Shown in pieces: positions 8,282-16,808 of a stretch of 38,837 nt of DNA. The stretch spans positions 1 through 38,837 of the forward strand of contig JAFSIV010000011.1 of NCBI GenBank assembly GCA_017439585.1, read 5' to 3'. Origin of the DNA: Clostridia bacterium. GTDB lineage: Bacteria > Bacillota > Clostridia > Oscillospirales > Acutalibacteraceae. Every line of letters begins with the position of its first letter. The first letter of the stretch is position 1. The position numbers and the translations under genes are program-made. The notes below the pieces were generated by a model, which ran no database searches, was not told the DNA's origin, and worked only from the letters and a program-made list of their open reading frames with translations.

Positions 8282-10264
8282 TCAACTTATATCCGCTTCA
8301 TCAAGATATAAATATCCGTTTTCGGCAATAAAATCTTTTCTACCCTGCAAATCGTCTCCTAAAAGCATATCAAACATCTGACTTGTTCTCTCAGCCTCTT
8401 GGGGCATAACCTTAATAAGTCTTCTGGTTTCAGGGTTCATTGTTGTTAAGTTCATCATATCAGGTTGGTTTTCACCAAGACCCTTTGAACGCTGAATAGT
8501 ATGTTTAGTATCGCCGATTTTTGCCAAAATCTCAGATTTTTCCTTTTCGTCATAAGCGAAATAGGTCATATCCTTTGTTCCGATTTCATAAAGCGGAGTT
8601 TCGGCAATATAAACCTTACCCTCGTTTATAAGGGTTGGCATTAAACGATAAATCATAGTTAAAATCAAGGTTCTAATCTGGAAACCGTCAACATCGGCAT
8701 CGGTACAAATTATAACCTTGCTCCACCTGAGCGAGCCAAGGTCAAAGGTTGCAAGACCTTTATTAGCCTTAGATTTAACCTCAACACCGCAACCCAAAAC
8801 CTTAATAAGATTAGTTATAATCTCGCTTTTGAATACCTTTTCATAATCAGCTTTTAGGCAGTTTAATATTTTACCTCTAACCGGTATAATAGCCTGAAAC
8901 TCTGCGTTTCTGGCAAGCTTACAGGAACCCAAAGCCGAGTCACCCTCAACTATAAACAATTCTCTTTCGTTTATATCTTTTGAACGGCAATCAACAAATT
9001 TATCAACTCTGTCTAGCATAGAGTTTGAGCTTTGAAGGGTTTTCTTAATATTAATTCTCTCGCGTTCGCTTCTTTCTCGACTGCGTTTGTTAATTAAAAC
9101 CTGGTCGGCAATCTTATCTGCCTCAGCCTTGTTTTCAATAAAGAAAACCTCTAACTGATGTTTAAGAAAATCAACCATAGCTTCGTATATAAATTTATTG
9201 GTTATCGCCTTTTTAGTCTGATTTTCATAAGAGGTAATGGTTGAAAACGAGGAAATAACCAAAACCAAGCATTCCTCAACATCCGAAAAGGTTATTTTGC
9301 TTTCGTTACCCTTATATTTATTAGCCTGCTTAATATAGGCATCTATCTGAGAAGTAAGCGCCATTCTTGTCGCCCGCTCGGGAACACCGCCGTGTTCTAG
9401 CCAACTCGAATTATGGTAGTATTCCTTTAAGGTATGGCGATTGCTGAAAGTTAAGGCTGCATTGATTTTAACCTTATATTCAGGCTTGTCCTCTCGGTCT
9501 TTACCCTTTCTCTCGGTCTGCCAGAACTGAACTGAGGACAGTCTTTCCTCGCCTGCAATTTGGTTTACATAATCTCTTATACCGTTATCGTATACAACCT
9601 CTTGCTGAATGAACTTATTTCCCTGCTGTTCTCTGAAAACAAAGAGCAGTCCGTCGTTTACAATAGCCTGTCTTTTAAGGGTATCCAAAAAATACTCGGT
9701 TGGGATATTTATATCGGTAAATACCTCTAAGTCAGGCTTCCAACGGGTTTTAGTTCCGGTATCTCTACCCGAATAAGGCTCCTTTTTAAGTCCCCCAACA
9801 TTATAACCCTTTTCAAAATGAAGATTATATTTAAACCCGTCGCGCTTAATTTCAACATCCATATATTCAGCGGCATATTGAGTTGAGCAAAGACCTAAAC
9901 CATTTAAGCCAACCGAATATTCATAGTTTGCGCCGTCATTAGTGTTATACTTACCGCCGGCATAAAGCTCGCAATATAAAAGCTCCCAGTTATAACATTG
10001 CTCACGGTTATTAAAATCAACCGGTGCTCCTCGACCAAAGTCCTGAACCTCGATAGAGCCATCCGAATATTTTGTAACAACTATTTTCTGACCGTAGCCC
10101 TCGCGAGCCTCGTCTATTGAGTTTGAAATAATCTCGAATACACTATGCTCGCAACCGTCAAGCCCGTCCGACCCGAAAATAACACCCGGTCTTTTTCTAA
10201 CCCTGTCAGGTCCTTCAAGCTTTTTTATACTTTCATTACCGTATTCGACCTTAGCCTTTGCCAT
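8282..10264 (-). CDS. parE: Type IIA topoisomerase subunit B (ParE/GyrB-like)
   Basis: ATPase subunit of 660 residues. GHKL motifs: N-box with E44/N48 (EIISNSIDEA), G1 DFGRG at 75-79 and GLNGLG at 119-124; QTK at 349-351 contacts ATP. The TOPRIM metal ligands are kept: E440 in EGDSA, and D522/D524 in DADVDG. Around them the protein is unusual: ALGSCKLARN replaces the usual GGSAKQGRDR-type sequence, and FQIRTL replaces AHIRTL. It is upstream of parC and has its own consensus-like promoter. The pair most resembles the divergent topoisomerase IV of some Clostridia; a role distinct from housekeeping gyrase is possible. Confidence 0.88.
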   Translation of the reverse strand: MAKAKVEYGNESIKKLEGPDRVRKRPGVIFGSDGLDGCEHSVFEIISNSIDEAREGYGQKIVVTKYSDGSIEVQDFGRGAPVDFNNREQCYNWELLYCELYAGGKYNTNDGANYEYSVGLNGLGLCSTQYAAEYMDVEIKRDGFKYNLHFEKGYNVGGLKKEPYSGRDTGTKTRWKPDLEVFTDINIPTEYFLDTLKRQAIVNDGLLFVFREQQGNKFIQQEVVYDNGIRDYVNQIAGEERLSSVQFWQTERKGKDREDKPEYKVKINAALTFSNRHTLKEYYHNSSWLEHGGVPERATRMALTSQIDAYIKQANKYKGNESKITFSDVEECLVLVISSFSTITSYENQTKKAITNKFIYEAMVDFLKHQLEVFFIENKAEADKIADQVLINKRSRERSERERINIKKTLQSSNSMLDRVDKFVDCRSKDINERELFIVEGDSALGSCKLARNAEFQAIIPVRGKILNCLKADYEKVFKSEIITNLIKVLGCGVEVKSKANKGLATFDLGSLRWSKVIICTDADVDGFQIRTLILTMIYRLMPTLINEGKVYIAETPLYEIGTKDMTYFAYDEKEKSEILAKIGDTKHTIQRSKGLGENQPDMMNLTTMNPETRRLIKVMPQEAERTSQMFDMLLGDDLQGRKDFIAENGYLYLDEADIS

Positions 10265-10309
10265 ATTATCGCATACTCCTCATTAAAACATTTAATCATA
10301 ATTATCTTT

Positions 10310-10339
10310 ATTATACACCATATTTTGTGGTTTCGTCAA
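10310..10339 (-). promoter_or_regulatory. Sigma-A promoter of parE-parC
   Basis: On the minus strand -35 TTGACG (10334-10339), an 18-nt spacer and -10 TATAAT (10310-10315) lie about 45 nt upstream of the parE ATG, which has a GGAG ribosome binding site. This implies that parE and parC share one transcript. Confidence 0.75.
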
Positions 10340-10372
10340 GCAAAATACCAATTTAAGCTAACGAAAGTATAT

Positions 10373-10410
10373 AAAAAAGTAGAGAAATGGAAAAAACTCC
10401 ATTTCTCTAC
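10373..10410 (-). terminator. Terminator of the glpA-like operon
   Basis: A perfect 12-bp stem GTAGAGAAATGG/CCATTTCTCTAC (10379-10390 with 10399-10410) is followed on the minus strand by six T. It lies just after the DUF1667 gene and ends the three-gene operon before the parE promoter. Confidence 0.88.
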
Positions 10411-10426
10411 CTAAAATATATAATTA

Positions 10427-10783
10427 TTAACCTAATGCCTTTGTTGCAACGATATTAACATCAGTTCCGCAAATGTTTTCAACTATAACATCGCCGATTT
10501 TAACAGGCAACTTAGCAGAAGTTTTGCGAATAATATCCATACATTCAAAAAGCTTATCCTTAGAAATCGGCTTGTTTGAACGAACAGGAAGCAAATCATT
10601 ATCAACACCGTCAATCTTAACGATAGTAGTTAGAATACGAACGGGATTTAAGTATTCATTTGTTGCATACTCAATACCGCGTTTGCAACCGTAACCTTCA
10701 AGAGAAGCCACACTATTTGCGTCTCCGCATACATCTATATGACATCCTCTTGGACATACTGTACAGATAATTTCCTTATTCAT
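10427..10783 (-). CDS. DUF1667 cysteine-rich protein of the glp redox operon
   Basis: Small protein of 118 residues with an N-terminal cysteine cluster CTVCPRGCHIDV followed by two more cysteines, suited to binding an Fe-S cluster or zinc. This matches DUF1667, a family that regularly follows GlpA-like and FAD oxidoreductase genes in Firmicutes. The start ATG follows the stop of the upstream gene by 3 nt, and its GGAGGG site lies inside the last codons of that gene, so translation is coupled. It probably carries electrons in, or assembles, the glycerol-3-phosphate oxidising complex. The exact role is not known. Confidence 0.85.
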   Translation of the reverse strand: MNKEIICTVCPRGCHIDVCGDANSVASLEGYGCKRGIEYATNEYLNPVRILTTIVKIDGVDNDLLPVRSNKPISKDKLFECMDIIRKTSAKLPVKIGDVIVENICGTDVNIVATKALG

Positions 10784-10786
10784 AGT

Positions 10787-12049
10787 TTAGCCCTCCTTTA
10801 TAACCTCAACGGTAATCTTATCGCCTTTAATGCTTGATACAGGAATATCAATATGATTCATTTCACCGGGATTAACTCTTAATTCCTTCTTCTGAGCAAT
10901 AATTTCATCACCGCAGCGAGCAATAAGCTTAACATTAAATTCGGGAGCTAAAACTCTGAAATAAACGCTAACCTTTTCATCACTGTCAGCCTTCATAATG
11001 CTCTGCGGGCAGAGATATCTTACATTGTTGCCGGTAACCATATCAGCAGCACCGTTATTCTCAGGAAGCTTACCCATAGCATATAAAGCGGCATACTTAC
11101 CTGCTTCTTCACTCTCGGTACTTACGTTATCAACCAAGTCATTAACATGAACAACGTTACCGCAAGCGAAAATCGAAGGCACAGAGGTCTGCATATATTG
11201 ATTAACACGAGGACCGTTAGTAACTCGGTCAATCTCGATACCTGCTTTATTTGTAATCTCATTTTCAGGGATAAGACCAACCGAGAAAAGAACAGTATCA
11301 CATTCAACAAACTCTTCTTTTTCAAGAATAGGCTTCTTATTCTCATCAACAGGAGCAACATAAACACCTGTAACACGGGTATCGCCCATAATTCTTGTTA
11401 TAGTATGAGATAATTTTAGCGGAATGCCAAAATCATCAAGACATTGAACTCGGTTTCTGGTAAGACCTGCAAGGTAATCCATAAGCTCAACAACCATAAC
11501 AACGCTAGCGCCTTCCAAGGTCATTCTGCGAGCCATAATCATACCGATATCGCCCGAGCCCAAAATAACAACCTTTTTACCAACCATAATATTCTGGCGG
11601 TTGATAAGACGCTGAGCCGAACCTGCGGTATAAAGACCTGCGGGACGGGTTCCGGGGATAACAATATTTGCTCTTGTTCTCTCTCTGCAACCCATAGCAA
11701 GAACTATACTTCCGGCTTTAACACAGGTTAAACCGTATTCACTGTTTGTGCAGATAACACTGCTCTTGTCCTCATCTATTTCGAGAACCATTGAATTTAA
11801 TATGTATTCAACGCCAAGCTTTATAGCATCTTCAACGAAACGACTGTAATATTCAGGACCTGTAAGCTCCTCGCCAAATCTGGTTAAACCAAATCCGGGG
11901 TGGATACATTGCTGCAAAATACCGCCTAATGCGTTATCTCTTTCAATGATAAGTACCTTTTCTGCACCTTGTTTTTTTGCCGCAACAGCTGCTGCAAGAC
12001 CGGCGGGACCTCCGCCTATAATTGCCACATCGCAATTCAAATTATACAT
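10787..12049 (-). CDS. NAD(P)/FAD-dependent oxidoreductase of the glp operon
   Basis: Pyridine-nucleotide-disulfide-oxidoreductase-like flavoprotein of about 420 residues. An N-terminal FAD site IIGGGPAGLAAA and a second dinucleotide site VVILGSGDIG near the middle are clear, with a late FACGNVVHV FAD-binding segment. In transcription order it sits between a GlpA-like dehydrogenase and a DUF1667 protein, the usual three-gene set, where it likely passes electrons from the dehydrogenase to NAD or another carrier. Two in-frame ATGs exist (12058 and 12049); GGAAGG is correctly spaced only for the second, so I chose 12049. Confidence 0.88.
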   Translation of the reverse strand: MYNLNCDVAIIGGGPAGLAAAVAAKKQGAEKVLIIERDNALGGILQQCIHPGFGLTRFGEELTGPEYYSRFVEDAIKLGVEYILNSMVLEIDEDKSSVICTNSEYGLTCVKAGSIVLAMGCRERTRANIVIPGTRPAGLYTAGSAQRLINRQNIMVGKKVVILGSGDIGMIMARRMTLEGASVVMVVELMDYLAGLTRNRVQCLDDFGIPLKLSHTITRIMGDTRVTGVYVAPVDENKKPILEKEEFVECDTVLFSVGLIPENEITNKAGIEIDRVTNGPRVNQYMQTSVPSIFACGNVVHVNDLVDNVSTESEEAGKYAALYAMGKLPENNGAADMVTGNNVRYLCPQSIMKADSDEKVSVYFRVLAPEFNVKLIARCGDEIIAQKKELRVNPGEMNHIDIPVSSIKGDKITVEVIKEG

Positions 12050-12062
12050 TACATTCACCTTC

Positions 12063-13502
12063 CTATCTTGTAGTACCTGTTACCATATAAGAACCTTCGT
12101 TGTTCTTGTTGATTTCATCTGTGCTAACACCAAGCTCGCGAGCCAAAATTTCTATAACCTTAGGACCGCAGAAACCACCTTGGCAACGACCCATACCAGC
12201 TCTTACTCTACGCTTAATAGCGTCAACACTCTTAGCGCCTACGGGACGGTTGATAGCATCAACGATTTCAGCCTCTGTAATGGTTTCGCAACGGCAAATA
12301 ACATTACCGTATAATGGATTTTCTTTAATGAGCTCGTCTTGAACCTCTCTTGATTGCTCAGAGAATTTGATAATACCTTTTCTCTTAGAAATAAAGTTTT
12401 CTTTAAGAGTTAGCTCTGCACCATGGAACATCATCTGCTGAACAACATATTTGCCCATTGCAACCGAAAGAGTAAGACCGGTTGAACGAACACCCGAAAG
12501 GTTTACATAGCCCTTCAAATCATCATACATATCGAAGTTAAGACCCTCAGGATTTCTATTCGCTCTAAGACCGCTATACTGAGTGATAGTGTCTCTAAGA
12601 TTTACATTAGGAATAAGGTTGCTAACATCTGCCGCAACACTAGCAAGTCCCTCAGCAGAGGTGGACTTATCAACCTTTGAGGGTTGGTCTTCTGCGGTAG
12701 GTCCTACTAACATATTTCCGTGAATAGTTGGGCACATAAGCTTACCCTTAGTTATCTTGGTAGGAATTGGGAGAACTATATTATTAACCTTGCAAGAGGT
12801 GTTTTTATCTAAAATATAGAACTGACCCTTTCTTGCAACTACCTTATAATCAGCCTTTCCAACCATTTCAGCAATTTCATCACAATAAAGACCTGCACTG
12901 TTAATTACATAGTCAGCCTCGATTTCGCCCTTGGTTGTTACAACGCTTTTTACTCTGCCGTTTTCGGTTTTAATATCTGTAACCTTAGCATTTAACATAA
13001 AGGTTGCGCCGTTATCAGCCGCGTTTTCAGCAAGTGCCTGAACAAGAATAAAGGGATCAATAATACTTTCGCGAGGAATATAAAGACCGCCCTTAACCTC
13101 AGGATTCAAATTAGGCTCCATTTCAAGAAGCTCTGCACCTGTTTTATACTCAACATCATAAACATGGTTTTTGAAAGCTTTTTCCTTAATAGCAGGAAGC
13201 TGTTTAAATTGCTCCTCGGTTATTGCGGGGAGAATTGCACCTATTCTTTTAAAAGGAACATCCAAAGATTTAACAAGCTCATCATACATAGGGTTGGCAG
13301 CAACCACCAATTGAGACTCTAATGTTCCGGGGGCAGCATCATATCCAGTATGTATAATAGCACTGTTTGATTTAGAAGCATCTCCACCGATATCCTCATT
13401 CTTATCAACAACTACTACATCGATTTCATATTTAGAGAGCTCTCTTGCTATTGCGCAACCAACAGCTCCCGCGCCAATTACAACCGCTTTTTCCTTGTTC
13501 AT
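12063..13502 (-). CDS. GlpA-like FAD-dependent glycerol-3-phosphate dehydrogenase with BFD domain
   Basis: FAD-dependent DAO-family dehydrogenase of 479 residues, likely converting glycerol-3-phosphate to dihydroxyacetone phosphate. The FAD motif GAGAVG is at 10-15, and the substrate domain has SAGLYCDEIA and SGLRANRNPE-type segments. A C-terminal BFD-like [2Fe-2S] domain carries C403, C405, C440 and C445 (CRC and CQGGFC). It is the first gene of the operon, with a perfect-consensus promoter and an AGGAGTG ribosome binding site. Another 2-hydroxy acid substrate cannot be excluded, but the gene set is the one normally annotated for anaerobic glycerol-3-phosphate oxidation. Confidence 0.88.
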   Translation of the reverse strand: MNKEKAVVIGAGAVGCAIARELSKYEIDVVVVDKNEDIGGDASKSNSAIIHTGYDAAPGTLESQLVVAANPMYDELVKSLDVPFKRIGAILPAITEEQFKQLPAIKEKAFKNHVYDVEYKTGAELLEMEPNLNPEVKGGLYIPRESIIDPFILVQALAENAADNGATFMLNAKVTDIKTENGRVKSVVTTKGEIEADYVINSAGLYCDEIAEMVGKADYKVVARKGQFYILDKNTSCKVNNIVLPIPTKITKGKLMCPTIHGNMLVGPTAEDQPSKVDKSTSAEGLASVAADVSNLIPNVNLRDTITQYSGLRANRNPEGLNFDMYDDLKGYVNLSGVRSTGLTLSVAMGKYVVQQMMFHGAELTLKENFISKRKGIIKFSEQSREVQDELIKENPLYGNVICRCETITEAEIVDAINRPVGAKSVDAIKRRVRAGMGRCQGGFCGPKVIEILARELGVSTDEINKNNEGSYMVTGTTR

Positions 13503-13558
13503 ATTTTCACACTCCTGAATTTCTATTTATTTAGCAAAATGCCAAAACAACTAAAATA

Positions 13559-13587
13559 ATTATACAACTCTGTTAATATTTTGTCAA
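13559..13587 (-). promoter_or_regulatory. Consensus promoter of the glpA-like operon
   Basis: Minus-strand -35 TTGACA (13582-13587), 17-nt spacer, -10 TATAAT (13559-13564), which is a full sigma-A consensus. It lies about 55 nt upstream of the start codon and diverges from the cytidylate-kinase-like promoter. Confidence 0.85.
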
Positions 13588-13666
13588 GATTAAATTGAAT
13601 AAAATCTCCCCATAAAACATATAAAAAACCTCCCATTTTTTTAAGATACAAAACAAATGCAAATAT

Positions 13667-13695
13667 TTGACTTTCAAAGAAGTTTATGTTATAAT
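13667..13695 (+). promoter_or_regulatory. Promoter of the cytidylate-kinase-like gene
   Basis: Plus-strand -35 TTGACT (13667-13672), 17-nt spacer, -10 TATAAT (13690-13695), about 65 nt before the TTG start. With the opposing promoter at 13559-13587 it makes a clear divergent control region of 258 bp. Confidence 0.82.
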
Positions 13696-13760
13696 TTCCT
13701 ATAAATAGAGCATATTTATTTTTTACAATAACACAGTATTATACAAACGGAGGGGTATAT

Positions 13761-14369
13761 TTGAAAAATGTGGTTATTGCAATAGGACGCGAATTTGGAA
13801 GCGGTGGCAGAGCAGTTGCAAAAGAGCTTTCCGAGATTATGGGAATTAAGTTTTATGATAAGGATTTAATACGTCTAACTGCCAAGGAAAGCGGATATTC
13901 AGAAGAACTGTTGCATGGTATTGATGAATCCGCTAGCAGCAGCCTGCTTTATACCCTATCAATGTCTGCCACTCATAATATAGCTATGAATAAAGACTTA
14001 GGAGTTCCGGTTGGAGATAAGGCTTTTGCAATAAGCTCTGAAATTATTAAAAAGCTGGCAGATGAAGAATCCTGCATAATTGTAGGCAGATGTGCAGACA
14101 GTATTTTAAACGGCAGAGATAATCTGATTAAGGTATTTATTTATACCGATGTTGAAAGAAGAATAGACCGCATTTGCGAATATGAAAAATGTTCAAGAAG
14201 CGAAGCGGCAAGTATGATTAAAAAGGCAGACCGCCGAAGAAGTTTTTATCATAACTATTATTCTGATACCAAATGGGGTGACCGCCGTTCATACGATATT
14301 TGTATAGATAGCAGTATCGGCATTGATAAAGTTGCTAAAATCATTAAATATATTGCCGAAAACAAATAA
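13761..14369 (+). CDS. Cytidylate-kinase-like P-loop protein
   Basis: Protein of 202 residues with an N-terminal P-loop REFGSGGRAVAKEL (10-23) and a later VGRCADSIL segment, matching the cytidylate-kinase-like family (Pfam Cytidylate_kin2) common in Clostridia. It is related to Cmk, but the true nucleotide substrate of this subfamily is unsettled. It starts with TTG: the GGAGGGG site is 5 nt upstream and no better codon exists. It is monocistronic, between its own promoter and a bidirectional terminator, and is the only plus-strand gene in the first 28 kb. Confidence 0.85.
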   Translation: MKNVVIAIGREFGSGGRAVAKELSEIMGIKFYDKDLIRLTAKESGYSEELLHGIDESASSSLLYTLSMSATHNIAMNKDLGVPVGDKAFAISSEIIKKLADEESCIIVGRCADSILNGRDNLIKVFIYTDVERRIDRICEYEKCSRSEAASMIKKADRRRSFYHNYYSDTKWGDRRSYDICIDSSIGIDKVAKIIKYIAENK

Positions 14370-14380
14370 ATTAAAAAAAA

Positions 14381-14430
14381 TTTTAAAAGGGTAATTTCAA
14401 GAAATCAACTCTTGAAATTACCCTTTTTTA
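14381..14430. terminator. Bidirectional intrinsic terminator
   Basis: An 18-bp perfect stem (14385-14402 with 14410-14427, core GGGTAATTTCAAGA) is flanked by A-runs on the left and T-runs on the right. It can end both the plus-strand cytidylate-kinase-like gene and the minus-strand operon that finishes with the MgtC-like gene. Confidence 0.92.
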
Positions 14431-14441
14431 TTGGTTCTAAA

Positions 14442-15131
14442 CTACATAGCAATATCCTTTAAAAACATTGCAACGCTACTGATTTCGCAAACCTTCTTTT
14501 TTATTTCCGAGAAATACTGTTGACCGTGCAAAACAAATATTATTCCAACATTTTGACTGTTTCCGCTCTTTGCGGGTATAATATTATATGAAATAACTGC
14601 ATTTTTATAACTATATATAAGGTCTACCACCTGCTCGGTTTCAGCAATATCAGTAAGCTCTAAATATACATTTATTATATTCTTTTCCTTATGTTCAAGT
14701 CTGCTCAAAATTGTAACACTGAAAATACATATAAATGTTGCAACAATCGCGCCAACATAGAAGCCATAACCTGCGGCTATTCCTATTGCGGCGGTTGCCC
14801 ACATACCTGCGGCAGTGGTAAGTCCCGTAATAATAGAACTGTTGCGCACCATAATAGTTCCTGCACCCAAAAAGCCTATACCTGAAATAACCTGAGCCGA
14901 AATTCTTGCAATATCGCCGCCTGAACCTAAGGTCTCGCTTAAAAACATACTTGTAACAGAGGACATTGCTGCGCCAACACAAATAAGTATATGAGTTCTA
15001 AGTCCCGCAGGTCGTCCGTGTCTTCCTCTTTCAGAACCTATAAGACCGCCAAGTAGCGTTGCCAATAGCAATCTGAGTATCGCGGTTACAGAATTAAATT
15101 CAAGTAAATAATCATAAATTTGTTCTAACAT
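14442..15131 (-). CDS. MgtC/SapB family membrane protein
   Basis: Protein of 229 residues with an N-terminal membrane domain of about four to five helices and a soluble ACT-like C-terminal part (about 150-229). The family signature LLGGLIGSERGRHGRPAGLRTH is present near residue 27, shown here only in part. MgtC-family proteins relate to magnesium limitation and membrane energetics; some regulate the ATP synthase. It is the last gene of the long leftward operon, 19 nt after the HAD gene. Its link to the catabolic genes is not obvious, and it may be a passenger. Confidence 0.88.
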   Translation of the reverse strand: MLEQIYDYLLEFNSVTAILRLLLATLLGGLIGSERGRHGRPAGLRTHILICVGAAMSSVTSMFLSETLGSGGDIARISAQVISGIGFLGAGTIMVRNSSIITGLTTAAGMWATAAIGIAAGYGFYVGAIVATFICIFSVTILSRLEHKEKNIINVYLELTDIAETEQVVDLIYSYKNAVISYNIIPAKSGNSQNVGIIFVLHGQQYFSEIKKKVCEISSVAMFLKDIAM

Positions 15132-15150
15132 TTTTCGGCTTATCTCCTAT

Positions 15151-15765
15151 CTAAATTTCTAAATAACTTTTAAGCTTTTGAGCATATCCGTCAAACAAAT
15201 ATCCAAAAATTTCTTCTTGAAGCGATGCAGAAACATTTTTCTCATTATCGTCAATAAAAACCGTATCGCCAGGATTTAAATTATATTCATTTAAAATATA
15301 TCTGAATATTTCTTTGTTTGGCTTAGTTATTCCAAGCGGTGCAGAAAATACTAAACCATCAAATAAATTTAAAATTTCTGACATATTAGAAACATTTTCA
15401 TATTCCTTTGCAAAGGTATCGCTTATATTCGAAAGCAAATAAAGCTTTCCGCCTTTTTTCTTTATTTCTTTAATAAGCTCAGGCATACCCTCTATGAATT
15501 CTAAGTTCTTATACCAATTATCATAAACCTTGCAAGCATCAGTATGAAGTTCTTTTGGAAGCCTCTTACAAATACCTTTTCTAACCTCTTCATCAGTTAT
15601 GGTTCCTGCATCTAATCTATCCCAATAAAGTCTGTCAAAAACAACCTCTTCTACCATTTTAACATCTTGCGGTTTTATATAAACAGATGTCATATACTCG
15701 GTATCAAACTTAACTATAACCTGACCGAAATCAAATATAAAGTTTTTAAATTTTAAATTATTCAT
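15151..15765 (-). CDS. HAD-superfamily hydrolase (subfamily IA)
   Basis: Phosphatase-like protein of 204 residues. Motif I is FDFGQV with nucleophile D12; the second aspartate of the classic DxD is glycine, as in YihX-type alpha-glucose-1-phosphate phosphatases, so the variant need not mean inactivity. Motif II is LLSNIS, a lysine lies in ITKPNKEIF, and motif IV is FIDDNEKNV. The ribosome binding site is AAGGA. It lies 18 nt after the PHP gene. A sugar-phosphate substrate is plausible but inferred only from the family and the operon. Confidence 0.85.
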   Translation of the reverse strand: MNNLKFKNFIFDFGQVIVKFDTEYMTSVYIKPQDVKMVEEVVFDRLYWDRLDAGTITDEEVRKGICKRLPKELHTDACKVYDNWYKNLEFIEGMPELIKEIKKKGGKLYLLSNISDTFAKEYENVSNMSEILNLFDGLVFSAPLGITKPNKEIFRYILNEYNLNPGDTVFIDDNEKNVSASLQEEIFGYLFDGYAQKLKSYLEI

Positions 15766-15783
15766 TTTAAAATCCTTACAATT

Positions 15784-16788
15784 TTATTTATCCAAGAAAT
15801 ATGCATTAGAATAGCATACCGAGCCATCCATACCGACAACGGTTACTCTAACATATTCGTCTTCATCATAATCTATCTCGAAGCTTCCGCTTGTAACCGC
15901 AGTTCCGTCTTCATTATAGATATGCTTAGCGTGTCTAATAGCGGTATTAAATAATATTCTTCTGGCTTCACTGGTTTCAACATGCATAACTCCGTCTTCA
16001 ATATAAAGACTCTTAATTTCAGGTCCGTTTGTTGCATAGAAATTACCTTTTTTAAGGCTTTCGCAAATATCCTTATAAGTAAGCTTCGGTGCTCTGATAA
16101 CAGTCCAAGCCACTCCGGCATCGGTTGCGCGATGATTATCGTCTCCTGCAACAGCAAAAATCTTTTTACCCTGTCTCAAAAACAGTTCAAAATCACGATG
16201 ATTAAATTCAAACTGACCGTCTATAATAAATGAACCGCCGTTAATTAACTCCATCGCATCCATTTCTTCATAAGTACCATATTGCTCAAAGGTTTCAAGC
16301 GACCAAGCAGGATGATTATATGTAACAAAAAATCCCTTTTCTTTGCATTTTCTCATAAATTCCCTAACCGTTTCGGGATTATATACTCTATCAAAATCAG
16401 GCTCATTTTCATCATATTTTACGAGCTCTCGGCTAGACTCAGGAGCATAATATAAATATTCTGTTCTATGAAAACAAGGCTGATTAACTATATTTTCATC
16501 AAGAGCAATCATACATAAATGGGTTGTTCTTCTTTTTCTTCTTTTTTCATTTAAATCTATAAACTCAGCTTCAAAACCGTTTAAAGCTAAAAAGCTTTCG
16601 TCAGACAATTCCTTATGGTGCGGAATAAAAACATCATGGTCAGTATAAGCCACAATACTATAACCGAGTTTTTTGTACTGTTCTTTTACTTCTTGTGGTG
16701 TTAATCTTGCGTCTGAAAGAGTGGTGTGACAATGCAAATTTGCACGATAATCATTACCTGTTTCGCTTAAAATAAATTCTTTTGCCAT
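15784..16788 (-). CDS. PHP-domain metal-dependent phosphoesterase
   Basis: Protein of 334 residues with the PHP metal motif near the N-terminus (H19-C-H21, then D26), AYTDHD, a central NHPAW and a late GDDNHRA. These are metal-ligand motifs of the PHP fold, which hydrolyses phosphomonoesters or cyclic phosphates. The C-terminal 70 residues look beta-rich. It lies between the GRE activase (20 nt upstream) and the HAD phosphatase, so the operon encodes three different phosphoesterases. This suggests a phosphorylated substrate or product. Confidence 0.83.
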   Translation of the reverse strand: MAKEFILSETGNDYRANLHCHTTLSDARLTPQEVKEQYKKLGYSIVAYTDHDVFIPHHKELSDESFLALNGFEAEFIDLNEKRRKRRTTHLCMIALDENIVNQPCFHRTEYLYYAPESSRELVKYDENEPDFDRVYNPETVREFMRKCKEKGFFVTYNHPAWSLETFEQYGTYEEMDAMELINGGSFIIDGQFEFNHRDFELFLRQGKKIFAVAGDDNHRATDAGVAWTVIRAPKLTYKDICESLKKGNFYATNGPEIKSLYIEDGVMHVETSEARRILFNTAIRHAKHIYNEDGTAVTSGSFEIDYDEDEYVRVTVVGMDGSVCYSNAYFLDK

Positions 16789-16808
16789 AATAAAAACTCC
16801 TATTTAGC

